A stretch of 64,000 nucleotides of DNA from Planomicrobium sp. CPCC 101079 (GTDB taxonomy: Bacteria > Bacillota > Bacilli > Bacillales_A > Planococcaceae), in NCBI RefSeq assembly GCF_007859275.1, contig NZ_VOHC01000001.1:62001-126000 (forward strand). The letters run 5' to 3'. The translations under genes and the position numbers were made by a program. The notes under the pieces were generated by a model. That model did not search any database and was not told where the DNA came from. It worked only from the letters and a program-made list of their open reading frames with translations. Positions 7,859 through 16,860 of this stretch are shown piece after piece; within the stretch, counting starts at the first letter, position 1; every line of letters starts with the position of its first letter.

Positions 7859-9441
7859 CTTTTCATATTTTAATCAGCGATCCGCTAAGCGAAGAGGGCA
7901 TTTACCCGCTGCGGCAGGCAGAGGGGATGAACATTGTTATGGAGACCGATTTATCGCCGGACCAATTGGCCGAACGCATCGGTGATTTTGATGCGCTGCT
8001 TGTTCGGAGCCAGACACAAGTGACCCGTGCCATTATTGAAAAAGGCCATAATTTGAAAATCATCGGGCGTGCAGGAGTAGGCGTTGATAATATTGATCTC
8101 GAAGCGGCAACCGAACATGGCATCATCGTAGTCAATGCACCGGATGGCAACACCAATTCGGCGGCGGAACACACAATGGCGATGCTGATGTCGATGGCCC
8201 GGAAAATCCCCCAAGCTTTTCACGCTTTGCGCAATAAAAACTGGGACCGCAAGTCGTTTGTCGGGGTGGAATTGAAAAACAAAACATTAGGAGTAATCGG
8301 CCTAGGGCGTATTGGGGCTGAAGTGGCAGCCCGGGCAAAAGGGCAGCGTATGAATGTCATGGCATACGATCCGTTTTTGACGGCGGAAAAAGCGGAGAAG
8401 CTTGGAATCGGTTTTGGCACCGTTGAAGAAGTGCTGAAAGTCGCGGATTTTGTAACCGTCCATACACCACTATTGAAAGAAACACGCCACCTTATCAATG
8501 CCGACGCATTTGCCATCATGAAAGACGGCGTCCAAATCGTCAACTGTGCACGCGGAGGCATCATTGACGAAAATGCTCTATACGACGCCATCCAATCAAA
8601 AAAAGTGGCGGGTGCAGCGCTTGATGTGTTTGAACAGGAGCCGATTGTCGACTACCGACTTATCGGCTTGCCGGAAGTCGTAGCCACTCCGCATTTGGGG
8701 GCGAGCACGATAGAAGCGCAGGAAAGTGTTGCGGTGGATGTCAGCATGGATGTTGTCAGCTATTTTACCACCGGCACTGTCCGCAATTCCGTGAATCTGC
8801 CTTCTGTACCGAAAGATCTGATGGTGAAAATTGAGCCGTATTTCGATCTGGCAGAACGTCTTGGCGCTTTCCTGGCTGATCTGGCGGAAAGTGCTGTGGA
8901 AGAAGTGAATGTCTATTATTCCGGTGAACTGGCTGGAATGGAAGTCGGACCGCTGACACGCAATATGCTCAAAGGCTTGCTGAAGAGACACCTTGGTGAA
9001 CGGGTCAATGTGGTCAATGCCTGGTACTGGGCCAATCAAAAAGGCGTCGTGGTCAATGAACATAAGTCCTCGGTTACGAGGGGGTTCACAAACTTAATAT
9101 CGGTTGAAATCAAAACTACAACGGATACAAGAAAAGCGGCAGGTACCTTATTAAATGGCCAAGGCGCACGCATCGTCAAAGTGGATGAGTATTTAGTGGA
9201 TGTTGTGCCGAAAGGCCATTTGCTATTCATCCGCCATACCGATCGTCCTGGTGTGATCGGTCGCGTCGGCACATTGCTGGGGCAGGAAGATGTCAATATC
9301 GCGACAATGCAGGTGGGGCGTTCGAATGCTGGTGGAGACGCTATCATGATGCTGTCGATCGACAAATACGCTGACCCGAAAAGTTTGGAGCAATTAAAAG
9401 AACTGGCGGAAATCCAATACGTGCGGACGATCGATTTATAA
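7855..9441 (+). CDS. serA: D-3-phosphoglycerate dehydrogenase
   Basis: 528 residues, the long form found in Bacillus. It has an N-terminal substrate domain, the NAD-binding motif GVIGLGRIGAEVAARA, the catalytic trio as R in NCARGGIIDE, E in DVFEQEP and H in ATPHLGAST, an intervening domain, and a C-terminal ACT domain (HTDRPGVIGRVGTLLGQEDVNIA). It oxidises 3-phosphoglycerate to phosphohydroxypyruvate, the first step of serine synthesis; the ACT domain suggests feedback control by serine. The ATGA overlap with the aminotransferase indicates coupled translation. Confidence 0.97.
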   Translation: MTFHILISDPLSEEGIYPLRQAEGMNIVMETDLSPDQLAERIGDFDALLVRSQTQVTRAIIEKGHNLKIIGRAGVGVDNIDLEAATEHGIIVVNAPDGNTNSAAEHTMAMLMSMARKIPQAFHALRNKNWDRKSFVGVELKNKTLGVIGLGRIGAEVAARAKGQRMNVMAYDPFLTAEKAEKLGIGFGTVEEVLKVADFVTVHTPLLKETRHLINADAFAIMKDGVQIVNCARGGIIDENALYDAIQSKKVAGAALDVFEQEPIVDYRLIGLPEVVATPHLGASTIEAQESVAVDVSMDVVSYFTTGTVRNSVNLPSVPKDLMVKIEPYFDLAERLGAFLADLAESAVEEVNVYYSGELAGMEVGPLTRNMLKGLLKRHLGERVNVVNAWYWANQKGVVVNEHKSSVTRGFTNLISVEIKTTTDTRKAAGTLLNGQGARIVKVDEYLVDVVPKGHLLFIRHTDRPGVIGRVGTLLGQEDVNIATMQVGRSNAGGDAIMMLSIDKYADPKSLEQLKELAEIQYVRTIDL

Positions 9442-9451
9442 TATAGAAGGA

Positions 9452-9488
9452 AAAAGAAGGGAGCTCACCAGGAGCTTCCTTCTTTTTA
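9452..9488. terminator. Bidirectional terminator between serA and the HAD gene
   Basis: AAGAAGGGAGCTC and GGAGCTTCCTTCTT form the stem around ACCA. There are A and T runs on both sides, so it can serve both converging genes. Confidence 0.9.
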
Positions 9489-9526
9489 TTATGTTTCTGT
9501 TAAGCCGGAAATCTATCAAAAGAACT

Positions 9527-10312
9527 TTATAGCTTTTCAAGAATCGGGAACAGTTCTTCCAAGTGCCGGATTTCGTAGGTTGGAATGATGGTTTTGTGCG
9601 GCGCTTTTTGTTCGCGGTTAATCCAAACGGAACGGATGCCCGCTTGTTCGGCTCCTGTGATATCGGTCAATAGATTATCACCGACCATCAGAACTTCTTC
9701 AGCCGCTAAATCAAATTTAGACAAGGCGTAATGGAAGATTTCCGGGGAAGGCTTGCCTTTTCCAAATGCTCCTGAAATGACAATATGGTCAAAATAAGGA
9801 GCAATTTCGGGCGTAATTTCAAGTTTTGTTTTTTGCAATTGCGGTGAGCCGTTCGTCAACAGCAATAGTTGGTAATCGGGTTTCAAACGATCAAGCACAC
9901 GATACGTTTCTTCGTAAACAAAAGGGCTGCTTTTTCGGGCTTCTGTAAAATAAGCTGCCAGTTGGTCGCCAAGTGCCGGATCGTTTATGCCAATTTGCTG
10001 CAATCCGTTAGTCCAAGCTTTCCGCTGATACTCGGGAGCGAAAGCTTTCATCTTCTGGAAATCTTCGCCTTCATCATCAAACGTTCCCCATAAGCCTTCA
10101 AACGGATTGATGCCGATCATTTGAGTAAACAGATATGTATCGTAATTGCTGTAAAGAGCGCTCGCTTCTGACCGCACCGCTTCTTCTAATCCCCCGCAAT
10201 CAACTCCACTTACTTGTTCGGCATATCGGCACGTTTTCTCGAACGCTGTTTTGATGCTTTTTTTATCCCATAATAACGTATCGTCCAAATCAAAAAATAT
10301 CGCTTTCAACAT
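9527..10312 (-). CDS. HAD-IA family hydrolase, YfnB/YjjG-like nucleotidase
   Basis: 261 residues from ATG 10312 with AAAAGGGG about nine bases upstream. HAD motif I is FFDLDDTL (nucleophile D8, general acid D10), motif II LLTNGSPQLQKTKL, motif III lysine in GKGKPSPEIF, and motif IV VGDNLLTDITGAEQAG. A helical C1 cap follows motif I. The YjjG/YfnB group dephosphorylates pyrimidine nucleoside monophosphates, including non-canonical ones; that specificity is inferred from overall similarity only. It is a single gene pointing against serA. Confidence 0.85.
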   Translation of the reverse strand: MLKAIFFDLDDTLLWDKKSIKTAFEKTCRYAEQVSGVDCGGLEEAVRSEASALYSNYDTYLFTQMIGINPFEGLWGTFDDEGEDFQKMKAFAPEYQRKAWTNGLQQIGINDPALGDQLAAYFTEARKSSPFVYEETYRVLDRLKPDYQLLLLTNGSPQLQKTKLEITPEIAPYFDHIVISGAFGKGKPSPEIFHYALSKFDLAAEEVLMVGDNLLTDITGAEQAGIRSVWINREQKAPHKTIIPTYEIRHLEELFPILEKL

Positions 10313-10452
10313 ACAGCAGACCCCTTTTTATTCTTTTGTTCAGTTTACTGTAACATTTGGGAAAAACAAAGGAAGATATTGCGGTGGTTTCGGAGTTTCT
10401 AAGTTAATAATCGTGAGGATAGGTGCTAAGATGTTCACAAGGAGTGACGTTA

Positions 10453-11553
10453 ATGAACATCATAAAAACTAATGCTGCATCCCTCGAAGAAGCAATGGAA
10501 TTTATATATACATGTTACAGTGAATTGGGGAAGACGGAAGAGGAAGCAGCGCAGCGGATTTTGCGTATACAAGCTGAAATTTTAGAAACAGGGACGTACA
10601 CGCAAACGTTTGAAGAATTGGAGCATGGCGCACGGATGGCGTGGCGCAATAACAATCGCTGCATCGGCCGCCTATTTTGGAATACGTTGACGGTCTTCGA
10701 CGCGCGCCAGCAGCGGACAGCGGAAGGTGCTTTTGAAGCCTTACTCCGCCATATCGATTTTGCAACGAATGGAGGAAAAATTCGTCCGGCAATTACGGTC
10801 TTTCCGCCAAATCAAAACAGCCAGGACGCCATGCGGATCTGGAACCACCAATTGATCCGCTATGCCGGATATGAAAAAGATGGAGAAGTGATCGGAGATT
10901 CTACTTCAATTGAACTTACCAAAGCTTGCGAAAAGCTTGGATGGCAAGGAGCAGGCACACATTACGACATTTTGCCGATTGTGATCGAAGTGGCAGGAGA
11001 AGCGCCGAAGTTCTTCGAATTGCCAAAGGAAGCGGTTATTGAAGTTGAAATTGAACATCCGGAAATTCCTCGCTTCGCTGACTTGAAAGCAAAATGGTAT
11101 GCCGTTCCAATTATTTCAGAGATGAAATTGGAGATCGGCGGCATTTCCTATACCATGGCGCCTTTCAACGGCTGGTATATGGGAACTGAAATCGGTGCCA
11201 GGAACTTGGCGGATGAAGACCGCTATAATTTGCTGCCGGCAGTGGCAGCGGTTATGGGGCTGAATACGGATTCCAGCCGGTCTTTATGGAAAGACAAAGC
11301 GTTAGTCGAATTGAATATTGCTGTACTTGATTCATTCCACCGGGCCGGTGTAACAATTGTTGATCACCACACAGCAGCAAAGCAATTTAAAAGCTTCGAA
11401 AGAAAAGAAGAAACAGCCGGAAGAGATTTGACCGGCAATTGGGCTTGGCTTATTCCGCCGATGTCTCCGGCGACCACGCATATTTTTCACAAACCGTATA
11501 AAAACGATATAGTGAAACCGAATTTTTTCTATCAAAGTTCGGTTATAAAATAG
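10453..11553 (+). CDS. nos: Bacterial nitric oxide synthase, oxygenase-only
   Basis: 366 residues from ATG 10453, preceded by AAGGAG and TGACGTTA. The proximal heme ligand is C70 in [16 protein letters not shown]. The arginine-binding region is recognisable in the [15 protein letters not shown] segment, which follows the MAPFNGW loop. The protein matches bacterial NOS oxygenase domains (B. subtilis Nos is 363 residues) and lacks a reductase domain, so it must take electrons from cellular flavodoxin or ferredoxin reductases. It oxidises L-arginine to citrulline and NO. It is monocistronic between two terminators. The NO-detoxifying hmp and its regulator nsrR are 49 kb away in this window. Confidence 0.96.
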   Translation: MNIIKTNAASLEEAMEFIYTCYSELGKTEEEAAQRILRIQAEILETGTYTQTFEELEHGARMAWRNNNRCIGRLFWNTLTVFDARQQRTAEGAFEALLRHIDFATNGGKIRPAITVFPPNQNSQDAMRIWNHQLIRYAGYEKDGEVIGDSTSIELTKACEKLGWQGAGTHYDILPIVIEVAGEAPKFFELPKEAVIEVEIEHPEIPRFADLKAKWYAVPIISEMKLEIGGISYTMAPFNGWYMGTEIGARNLADEDRYNLLPAVAAVMGLNTDSSRSLWKDKALVELNIAVLDSFHRAGVTIVDHHTAAKQFKSFERKEETAGRDLTGNWAWLIPPMSPATTHIFHKPYKNDIVKPNFFYQSSVIK

Positions 11554-11573
11554 GCTGAAATGCCGCTAATAAA

Positions 11574-11608
11574 GAAAAAGGGCCTATTTTATCGAGGCTC
11601 CTTTTTGT
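11574..11608 (+). terminator. Terminator after nos
   Basis: AAAAAGGGCCT and AGGCTCCTTTTT form a stem with a nine-base loop, ending in a T run. Confidence 0.85.
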
Positions 11609-11802
11609 ATTTTTATTATGTGATTACCGTTTTTCGGGTATTAATTAAGGGTATGGGTTTTCGAATATGCCGTTTAAAGGCTATAGCGGACGGAAAATGT
11701 AAAAATCTACCCTTCCATTCTTCTTGATACAACGTATACTTAAAAACAGTGTGATTGTAAAAAACGTGTTTCTGTGCACGTCGAAAATGGAGATGTTTAA
11801 CT

Positions 11803-13317
11803 ATGAAAGATCTGGCTGCAATCGATAGTAAAAACTACATAAGTGCATCGCAACAGAACAATAGTTTAGAAGGAATGACCTTGGTGTTATTCGGTGCCAC
11901 TGGTGATTTGGCACAGCGAAAGTTATTTCCAGCTTTGTATAATTTATATTTGGACGGGAAATTGCCGAATGCTATTTCAATTATAGGGCTGGGCAGAACC
12001 AATTACTCAGACCGTGTTTTCCAGATGAACGTCGAGGCCTCCCTGCGGGAATTTTCAAGAAGACCTGTGCAAGCCGAAAACTTGGAAGAGTTCAAAAGCA
12101 AGTTTCGGTATTGTGTGTTGGATGTTTTCAATGAAGTTTCCTATAGATCTTTACTGGAGCTTATTCAATCGCGGGAACAGGAATTGGGAATTGCGGAAAA
12201 CCGCATGTTCTACTTGTCTGTTGCCCCTAATTTGGTTGAAATCATCACAGCGAATCTACAGGCAAGCAAAGTCAGCGAAACAAAAGGCTGGAAGCGCCTG
12301 ATTGTCGAAAAGCCCTTCGGAACCGATTTGAAAACTGCGCGTGAGTTGAACGACAAACTTAGCAAAGCATTTAGTGAAGATGAAATTTACCGCATTGACC
12401 ATTACTTAGGAAAACCGATGGTCCAAAACCTCGAGACTTTGAAGTTTGCCAACCCAATTTTAGAGTTGCTATGGAACCATGACCAAATTGCAAATGTGCA
12501 AATTACTGCGAGTGAAACAGTGGGCATTGAAAAGAGAGCCGGATATTACGACCAGGCAGGTGCAATCCGGGACATGGCCCAAAATCATCTTCTCCAATTA
12601 GTTATGATGACCGCTCTTGATATCCCGGTGAACATGACAGCGAAAGAAGTGGAGCAGGAGAAAAGAGAAGTGGTTGAATCACTTCGCCCCATCCCTAAAG
12701 AAGAAGCATCAAAACACATCATCCGTGGCCAATATACGGCAGGTGAAGTATTGGATGAACCAGTAATCGGTTATCAAGAAGAACCGGGTGTCGTCGCGGA
12801 ATCAAAAAACGATACGTATTTTGCCGCTCGTTTGTACATTGAAACCCCGTCATGGAAAGACATCCCGTTTTATATTCGTACCGGGAAACGACTGGAACAG
12901 AAATCCACTCGTATTGTCATTGAATTCAAGAACAAGTGGAAAGACAATCCGGCTTTCAAAGATGAAGGCATCAATCCGAATTTGCTCATTTTTGAAATCA
13001 ACCCGAATGAAAGTGTATCGTTATTGGTAAATTTAAAAAATCCTTCCACCGAACGCTACGAACCGACAAACATTACCTTTTCGGTTAATTCGAACATTCA
13101 GCCCGAATCTTATGAACTTCTGTTATCGGATGCTTTAGAAGGCGACAAAACATTTTTTGCACACTGGAAAGAAGTCGAACTTTCTTGGGCCTGGATTCAG
13201 CCGGTCTTGGAGGCTTTCGAGGACAATGCTTTGCCATTGCATCCATATTCTGCAGGTTCTAAAGGTCCGGAAGCCGCTGATCGCTTATTGGAAGAAGATG
13301 GCTTCTGCTGGTGGTAA
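11803..13317 (+). CDS. zwf: Glucose-6-phosphate 1-dehydrogenase
   Basis: 504 residues. The NADP-binding motif is LFGATGDLAQRKLFPALY near residues 28-45, and the catalytic signature is RIDHYLGKPMVQNL. The start at ATG 11803 follows GGAGATG. The enzyme makes 6-phosphogluconolactone and NADPH at the entry to the oxidative pentose phosphate pathway. gndA follows 104 bases downstream on the same strand without an obvious terminator, so the two oxidative steps are adjacent; the lactonase gene is not in the window. The 249-base region upstream holds a terminator and a weak sigma-B-like element. Confidence 0.97.
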   Translation: MKDLAAIDSKNYISASQQNNSLEGMTLVLFGATGDLAQRKLFPALYNLYLDGKLPNAISIIGLGRTNYSDRVFQMNVEASLREFSRRPVQAENLEEFKSKFRYCVLDVFNEVSYRSLLELIQSREQELGIAENRMFYLSVAPNLVEIITANLQASKVSETKGWKRLIVEKPFGTDLKTARELNDKLSKAFSEDEIYRIDHYLGKPMVQNLETLKFANPILELLWNHDQIANVQITASETVGIEKRAGYYDQAGAIRDMAQNHLLQLVMMTALDIPVNMTAKEVEQEKREVVESLRPIPKEEASKHIIRGQYTAGEVLDEPVIGYQEEPGVVAESKNDTYFAARLYIETPSWKDIPFYIRTGKRLEQKSTRIVIEFKNKWKDNPAFKDEGINPNLLIFEINPNESVSLLVNLKNPSTERYEPTNITFSVNSNIQPESYELLLSDALEGDKTFFAHWKEVELSWAWIQPVLEAFEDNALPLHPYSAGSKGPEAADRLLEEDGFCWW

Positions 13318-13421
13318 TCGGGCAAGAGAAGGCATACTGAACAGATCGGATATAAATGGTATACTTTTGAAGATATAAAATGATTAGAAGTCATTAAATT
13401 CGCATGGAATGAGGTAATAGT

Positions 13422-14831
13422 ATGGCAAAGCAGCAAATGGGAGTTATCGGTTTAGGCGTCATGGGGAAAAATTTGGCGCTGAATATTGAAAGCAGAGGCT
13501 ATTCCGTATCAGTATACGATTACTGGACAGACCGGACAGAAGAGTTTGCGAACAACGAAGTTCAAGATAAGAATATTGTCGGAACTGATAGTCTTGAGAA
13601 TTTTGTAGAGTCTCTTGAAATTCCCCGCAAAATTTTGATGATGGTCAAAGCCGGGGAAACGACAGATGCCGTTATTCAGTCACTTATCCCGCATCTTCAA
13701 GAAGGGGACGTGATTATCGATGGAGGAAATACGTTTTTCAGAGACACCAACCGTCGTACGGCGGAACTTCAAGAATTGGGAATCCATTTCATCGGTGCCG
13801 GTATTTCCGGCGGCGAAGAAGGCGCTCGCTTCGGCCCTTCCATCATGTCTGGCGGCTTGAAAGAAGCCTATGAAAAAGTGGCGCCGATTTTTGCTGCCAT
13901 TTCAGCAAAAGTAGATGGCGTTCCATGCAGCGCCTATATGGGAGCTGAAGGAGCGGGCCATTATGTGAAGATGGTGCATAACGGCATTGAGTACGGAGAC
14001 ATGCAGCTCATCTCAGAATCCTATTTTATCTTAAAACATGCGCTTGGACTGAATGCACAAGAGCTGCATGAAATCTTTACCGAGTGGAACAAAGGTGAAC
14101 TGGATAGCTACCTGATCGAAATCACTGCTGATATTTTCACGAAAATTGATGAGGAAACCGGCAATCCGCTAGTCGATCAAATTTTGGATAAAGCCGGACA
14201 AAAAGGCACCGGAAAATGGACAAGCCAAAATGCCTTGGACTTGGGCGTTTCCTTGCCAATTGTCACAGAATCGGTTTTTGCACGCTTTATTTCAGCGATC
14301 AAAGAAGAGCGAGTAGCAGCGAGCAAATTGCTTACAGGTCCTGAAGCAGAGCAGTATAGCGGTGACCGAGCAGAATTGGTTGAAGCCATCCGTAAAGCGC
14401 TATACATGAGCAAGATTTGTTCGTATGCTCAAGGATTCGCTCAGCTTCGCGCCGCTTCAGCGGAATACAACTGGGAAATTCCATACGGCGACATCGCGAT
14501 GATCTTCCGCGGCGGCTGCATCATCCGTGCCCGCTTCCTTCAGGAAATCAAAGAAGCGTTCGACCGCCAAGCAGATTTGCCGAACCTGCTTCTAGATCCT
14601 TATTTCCAATCCGTGGTGGGCGAATACCAATCATCCCTTCGCAAAGTATTATCGATTGCTATCGAGCAAGGCATTCCGGTTCCAGCATTCTCGAGCGCGC
14701 TTGCATACTACGACAGCTACCGTTCAGAAACTTTGCCGGCAAACTTAATCCAGGCCCAACGGGATTATTTTGGCGCGCATACATACCAGCGCACGGACAA
14801 AGAAGGAACTTTCCATACAAAATGGCAATAA
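13422..14831 (+). CDS. gndA: 6-phosphogluconate dehydrogenase (decarboxylating)
   Basis: 469 residues, the standard length. Visible elements are the N-terminal Rossmann motif [18 protein letters not shown], the substrate motif [20 protein letters not shown] near residue 128, the catalytic lysine region [17 protein letters not shown], and GQKGTGKWT. It converts 6-phosphogluconate to ribulose 5-phosphate with release of CO2 and reduction of NADP. The start has AATGAGGTAATAGT upstream. Its position behind zwf suggests joint regulation. Confidence 0.97.
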   Translation: MAKQQMGVIGLGVMGKNLALNIESRGYSVSVYDYWTDRTEEFANNEVQDKNIVGTDSLENFVESLEIPRKILMMVKAGETTDAVIQSLIPHLQEGDVIIDGGNTFFRDTNRRTAELQELGIHFIGAGISGGEEGARFGPSIMSGGLKEAYEKVAPIFAAISAKVDGVPCSAYMGAEGAGHYVKMVHNGIEYGDMQLISESYFILKHALGLNAQELHEIFTEWNKGELDSYLIEITADIFTKIDEETGNPLVDQILDKAGQKGTGKWTSQNALDLGVSLPIVTESVFARFISAIKEERVAASKLLTGPEAEQYSGDRAELVEAIRKALYMSKICSYAQGFAQLRAASAEYNWEIPYGDIAMIFRGGCIIRARFLQEIKEAFDRQADLPNLLLDPYFQSVVGEYQSSLRKVLSIAIEQGIPVPAFSSALAYYDSYRSETLPANLIQAQRDYFGAHTYQRTDKEGTFHTKWQ

Positions 14832-14866
14832 AAAAGAATGGCTTCCGCGGAAGCCATTCTTTTTAT
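14832..14866. terminator. Bidirectional terminator between gndA and the cyclase gene
   Basis: AGAATGGCTTCC and GGAAGCCATTCT form a near-perfect stem with A and T runs on opposite sides. It overlaps the last codon of the minus-strand gene. Confidence 0.93.
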
Positions 14867-15477
14867 TCGTTTTCGATTAAAACGACGCGTGCCGGAGAAG
14901 CGTCTATGCCAATCAGTTTGAGTGGCGCTGCGACCATCAAATAGCTCTTTGCCTCAACGTCTTTCAACTGCAAGCCTTCAATGACGATGATATCGGCTTT
15001 GAAAAGCGCTTTGTGAGTCGGGTGGTTCGGCTGGCTCCGTTCAACGCCAAGCGCGTCGATGCCTACGCCTCTGATGCCGATTTCAGCCAAATAATTGGCG
15101 CCGTCTTCTTTCAGGAAAATGAATTCCGGATTGAATGCTTCATCAAACGAATTGCTTGTTTTGAACAAGATAAAATCGTCCTTTTCGATGGAAAGCGTTT
15201 CTAGGTCTGACTTGGCAATGCCGTCCTTAACATGCGTCAAATCAACAACTTTTGCTTGTCCGACCAACTTTTCCAGAGAAATGGATTCGAACGTATCCCC
15301 GTCATTGATCATATGCAGCGGCGCGTCGATATGGGTGCCGGTATGCGCGTCGATTTCGATGCGGGATTCTGTTACATGGCCGTTTGTGTGGGTATGGAAT
15401 TTCGGCTGTTTTTCAGGCTTGTTTTTATAAACCGGCATTCCTTCATAAATTGGGGATGAAATATCAAAAATTTTCAT
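14863..15477 (-). CDS. Cyclase/kynurenine formamidase-like metal hydrolase
   Basis: 204 residues from ATG 15477, with AAAGGAGCGATTGC upstream. The family motif HTGTHIDAPLH (residues about 45-55) provides the metal-binding histidines and aspartate. This places the protein in the cyclase/arylformamidase (KynB-like) superfamily, which cleaves amide or ester bonds in small molecules. No tryptophan degradation genes are nearby, so kynurenine formamidase activity is not supported by context and the substrate is left open. It is monocistronic and divergent from the small gene at 15648. Confidence 0.85.
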   Translation of the reverse strand: MKIFDISSPIYEGMPVYKNKPEKQPKFHTHTNGHVTESRIEIDAHTGTHIDAPLHMINDGDTFESISLEKLVGQAKVVDLTHVKDGIAKSDLETLSIEKDDFILFKTSNSFDEAFNPEFIFLKEDGANYLAEIGIRGVGIDALGVERSQPNHPTHKALFKADIIVIEGLQLKDVEAKSYLMVAAPLKLIGIDASPARVVLIENE

Positions 15478-15544
15478 GCAATCGCTCCTTTGTCTGAGTT
15501 CATTTATTTGCCTTTCCTATTTTCTCATTTAATCGGGAGCCCAT

Positions 15545-15576
15545 CAACTTTAAGCTTTATCATTAAAGTAAAGTTG
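15545..15576. repeat. Imperfect inverted repeat in a divergent intergenic region
   Basis: CAACTTTA (15545-15552) and TAAAGTTG (15569-15576) form an outer stem. CTTTA (15555-15559) and TAAAG (15564-15568) continue it after a two-base bulge around a TCAT loop. There is no T run, so it is not a normal terminator. It sits between divergent genes and could be an operator. Confidence 0.5.
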
Positions 15577-15647
15577 AAGAGGCTGGGAGAAAGAGATAAT
15601 ATATTACTTGTGAAAGCTCCATACCAACCGTAAAGGAGATGGCGAAG

Positions 15648-15869
15648 GTGAAAGAATTCAAAGTCACTTATTTCTTTGACGAAGAGCATTACATTCGCCG
15701 GTTTATCCATGTGGAATCGCAGAAAAAAGCGGAAGAGCTGATTCAAAGCGAACGGGACGGGTTCATCTCATTTACCGACAGCCGCGGCATTTATCATGAA
15801 TTGCATACGGGAAAAGTACGGGTTACGCAAATTTCTGAATATCATCGGGTCGATAAAACGAAGAAATAA
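15648..15869 (+). CDS. Small conserved-looking hypothetical protein
   Basis: 73 residues. GTG 15648 is preferred over ATG 15639 because AAAGGAG (15632-15638) touches ATG 15639 directly but is nine bases from the GTG. The sequence begins KEFKVTYFFDEEHYIRRF and has a mixed alpha/beta, soluble character with no membrane segment or cysteine. I do not recognise a family and assign no function. It is a single gene ahead of the YebC-family gene, separated by a short hairpin. Confidence 0.75.
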   Translation: MKEFKVTYFFDEEHYIRRFIHVESQKKAEELIQSERDGFISFTDSRGIYHELHTGKVRVTQISEYHRVDKTKK

Positions 15870-15888
15870 AAGCATGAATCATGCTTTT
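15868..15888 (+). terminator. Short hairpin, weak terminator
   Basis: AAAAGCATG and CATGCTTTT pair with an AAT loop. Only a short T-rich tail follows, so termination may be partial. Confidence 0.55.
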
Positions 15889-15989
15889 CCTGTTTTGATT
15901 GCCTAATTCGGAAAAAAGCAGGGGTTTATTATATAATAGAACAAGTGAATATAGTTCATATTCAAAGCAGAAAGAAAGAGGGAAATCTA

Positions 15990-16709
15990 ATGGGCCGCAA
16001 GTGGAATAATATCAAAGAGAAGAAAGCATCAAAAGACGCAAACACAAGCCGCATTTATGCAAAATTCGGACGGGAAATCTATGTGGCTGCCAAACAAGGC
16101 GAGCCGGATCCGGAATCGAATCAGGCGTTGAAAGTCGTGCTTGAACGTGCGAAAACATATAGTGTGCCAAGAGCAATCATCGACCGGGCGATTGAAAAAG
16201 CCAAGGGCGGTTCAGAAGAAAGCTACGACGAACTTCGCTATGAAGGCTTTGGGCCGAATGGCTCGATGGTCATCGTTGACACGTTGACAAATAATGTGAA
16301 CCGGACAGCTTCAGATGTCCGCGCTGCTTTCGGCAAAAATGGCGGAAACATGGGGGTCAGTGGATCAGTCGCTTACATGTTCGATCCGACGGCTGTTATC
16401 GGCGTCGAGGACAAAACGGCGGACGATGTGCTGGAATTGCTGATGGAAGCGGACGTCGATGTGCGCGACATTCTTGAAGAAGAAGATTCCGTCATCGTTT
16501 ATGCGGAGCCGGATCAATTCCATGCGGTGCAAGAGGCGTTTAAAACAGCTGGCATCACCGACTTTACGGTCGCGGAATTGACGATGCTGGCACAAAACGA
16601 ATTGGAGCTTCCGGAAGATGCGCAAGCGCAGTTCGAAAAAATGATTGATGCGATCGAAGACTTGGAAGATGTTCAGCAAGTGTACCACAACGTCGACTTG
16701 GGAGAATAA
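15990..16709 (+). CDS. YebC/PmpR family protein, YeeN type
   Basis: 239 residues from ATG 15990 ([20 protein letters not shown]); an upstream in-frame ATG lacks a ribosome site, whereas AAAGAGGGAAA precedes 15990. The N-terminal motif and the acidic C-terminal domain are typical of YebC. The MGRKWNN start matches the YeeN subgroup of Bacillus rather than the MAGHSKW start of canonical YebC. Members have been described as transcription regulators and, more recently, as factors relieving ribosome stalling. Which role applies here cannot be told from sequence. It is a single gene followed by a strong terminator. Confidence 0.93.
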   Translation: MGRKWNNIKEKKASKDANTSRIYAKFGREIYVAAKQGEPDPESNQALKVVLERAKTYSVPRAIIDRAIEKAKGGSEESYDELRYEGFGPNGSMVIVDTLTNNVNRTASDVRAAFGKNGGNMGVSGSVAYMFDPTAVIGVEDKTADDVLELLMEADVDVRDILEEEDSVIVYAEPDQFHAVQEAFKTAGITDFTVAELTMLAQNELELPEDAQAQFEKMIDAIEDLEDVQQVYHNVDLGE

Positions 16710-16716
16710 GACAGCA

Positions 16717-16754
16717 AAACAGCCTTTCGCGTTGGTGCGAAAGGCTGTTTTTTT
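16717..16754 (+). terminator. Terminator after the YebC-family gene
   Basis: ACAGCCTTTCGC and GCGAAAGGCTGT form a 12-base-pair stem with GTTGGT as loop and a seven-base T run. Confidence 0.95.
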
Positions 16755-16860
16755 CTGCGCGAAAGCTGGAGGCTGGGGTTTCAGTTTGTCATTCCCGACT
16801 CGAACTTCTATACTGGCATTAAGAAACAAAACACGCTGCAAAATATGGGTTTGGAGGGTG

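Noticed and set aside
16645-16860. N-terminal extension of the quinone reductase reading
   Set aside because: It overlaps yebC and its terminator; ATG 16861 has a good ribosome site and matches the family start.
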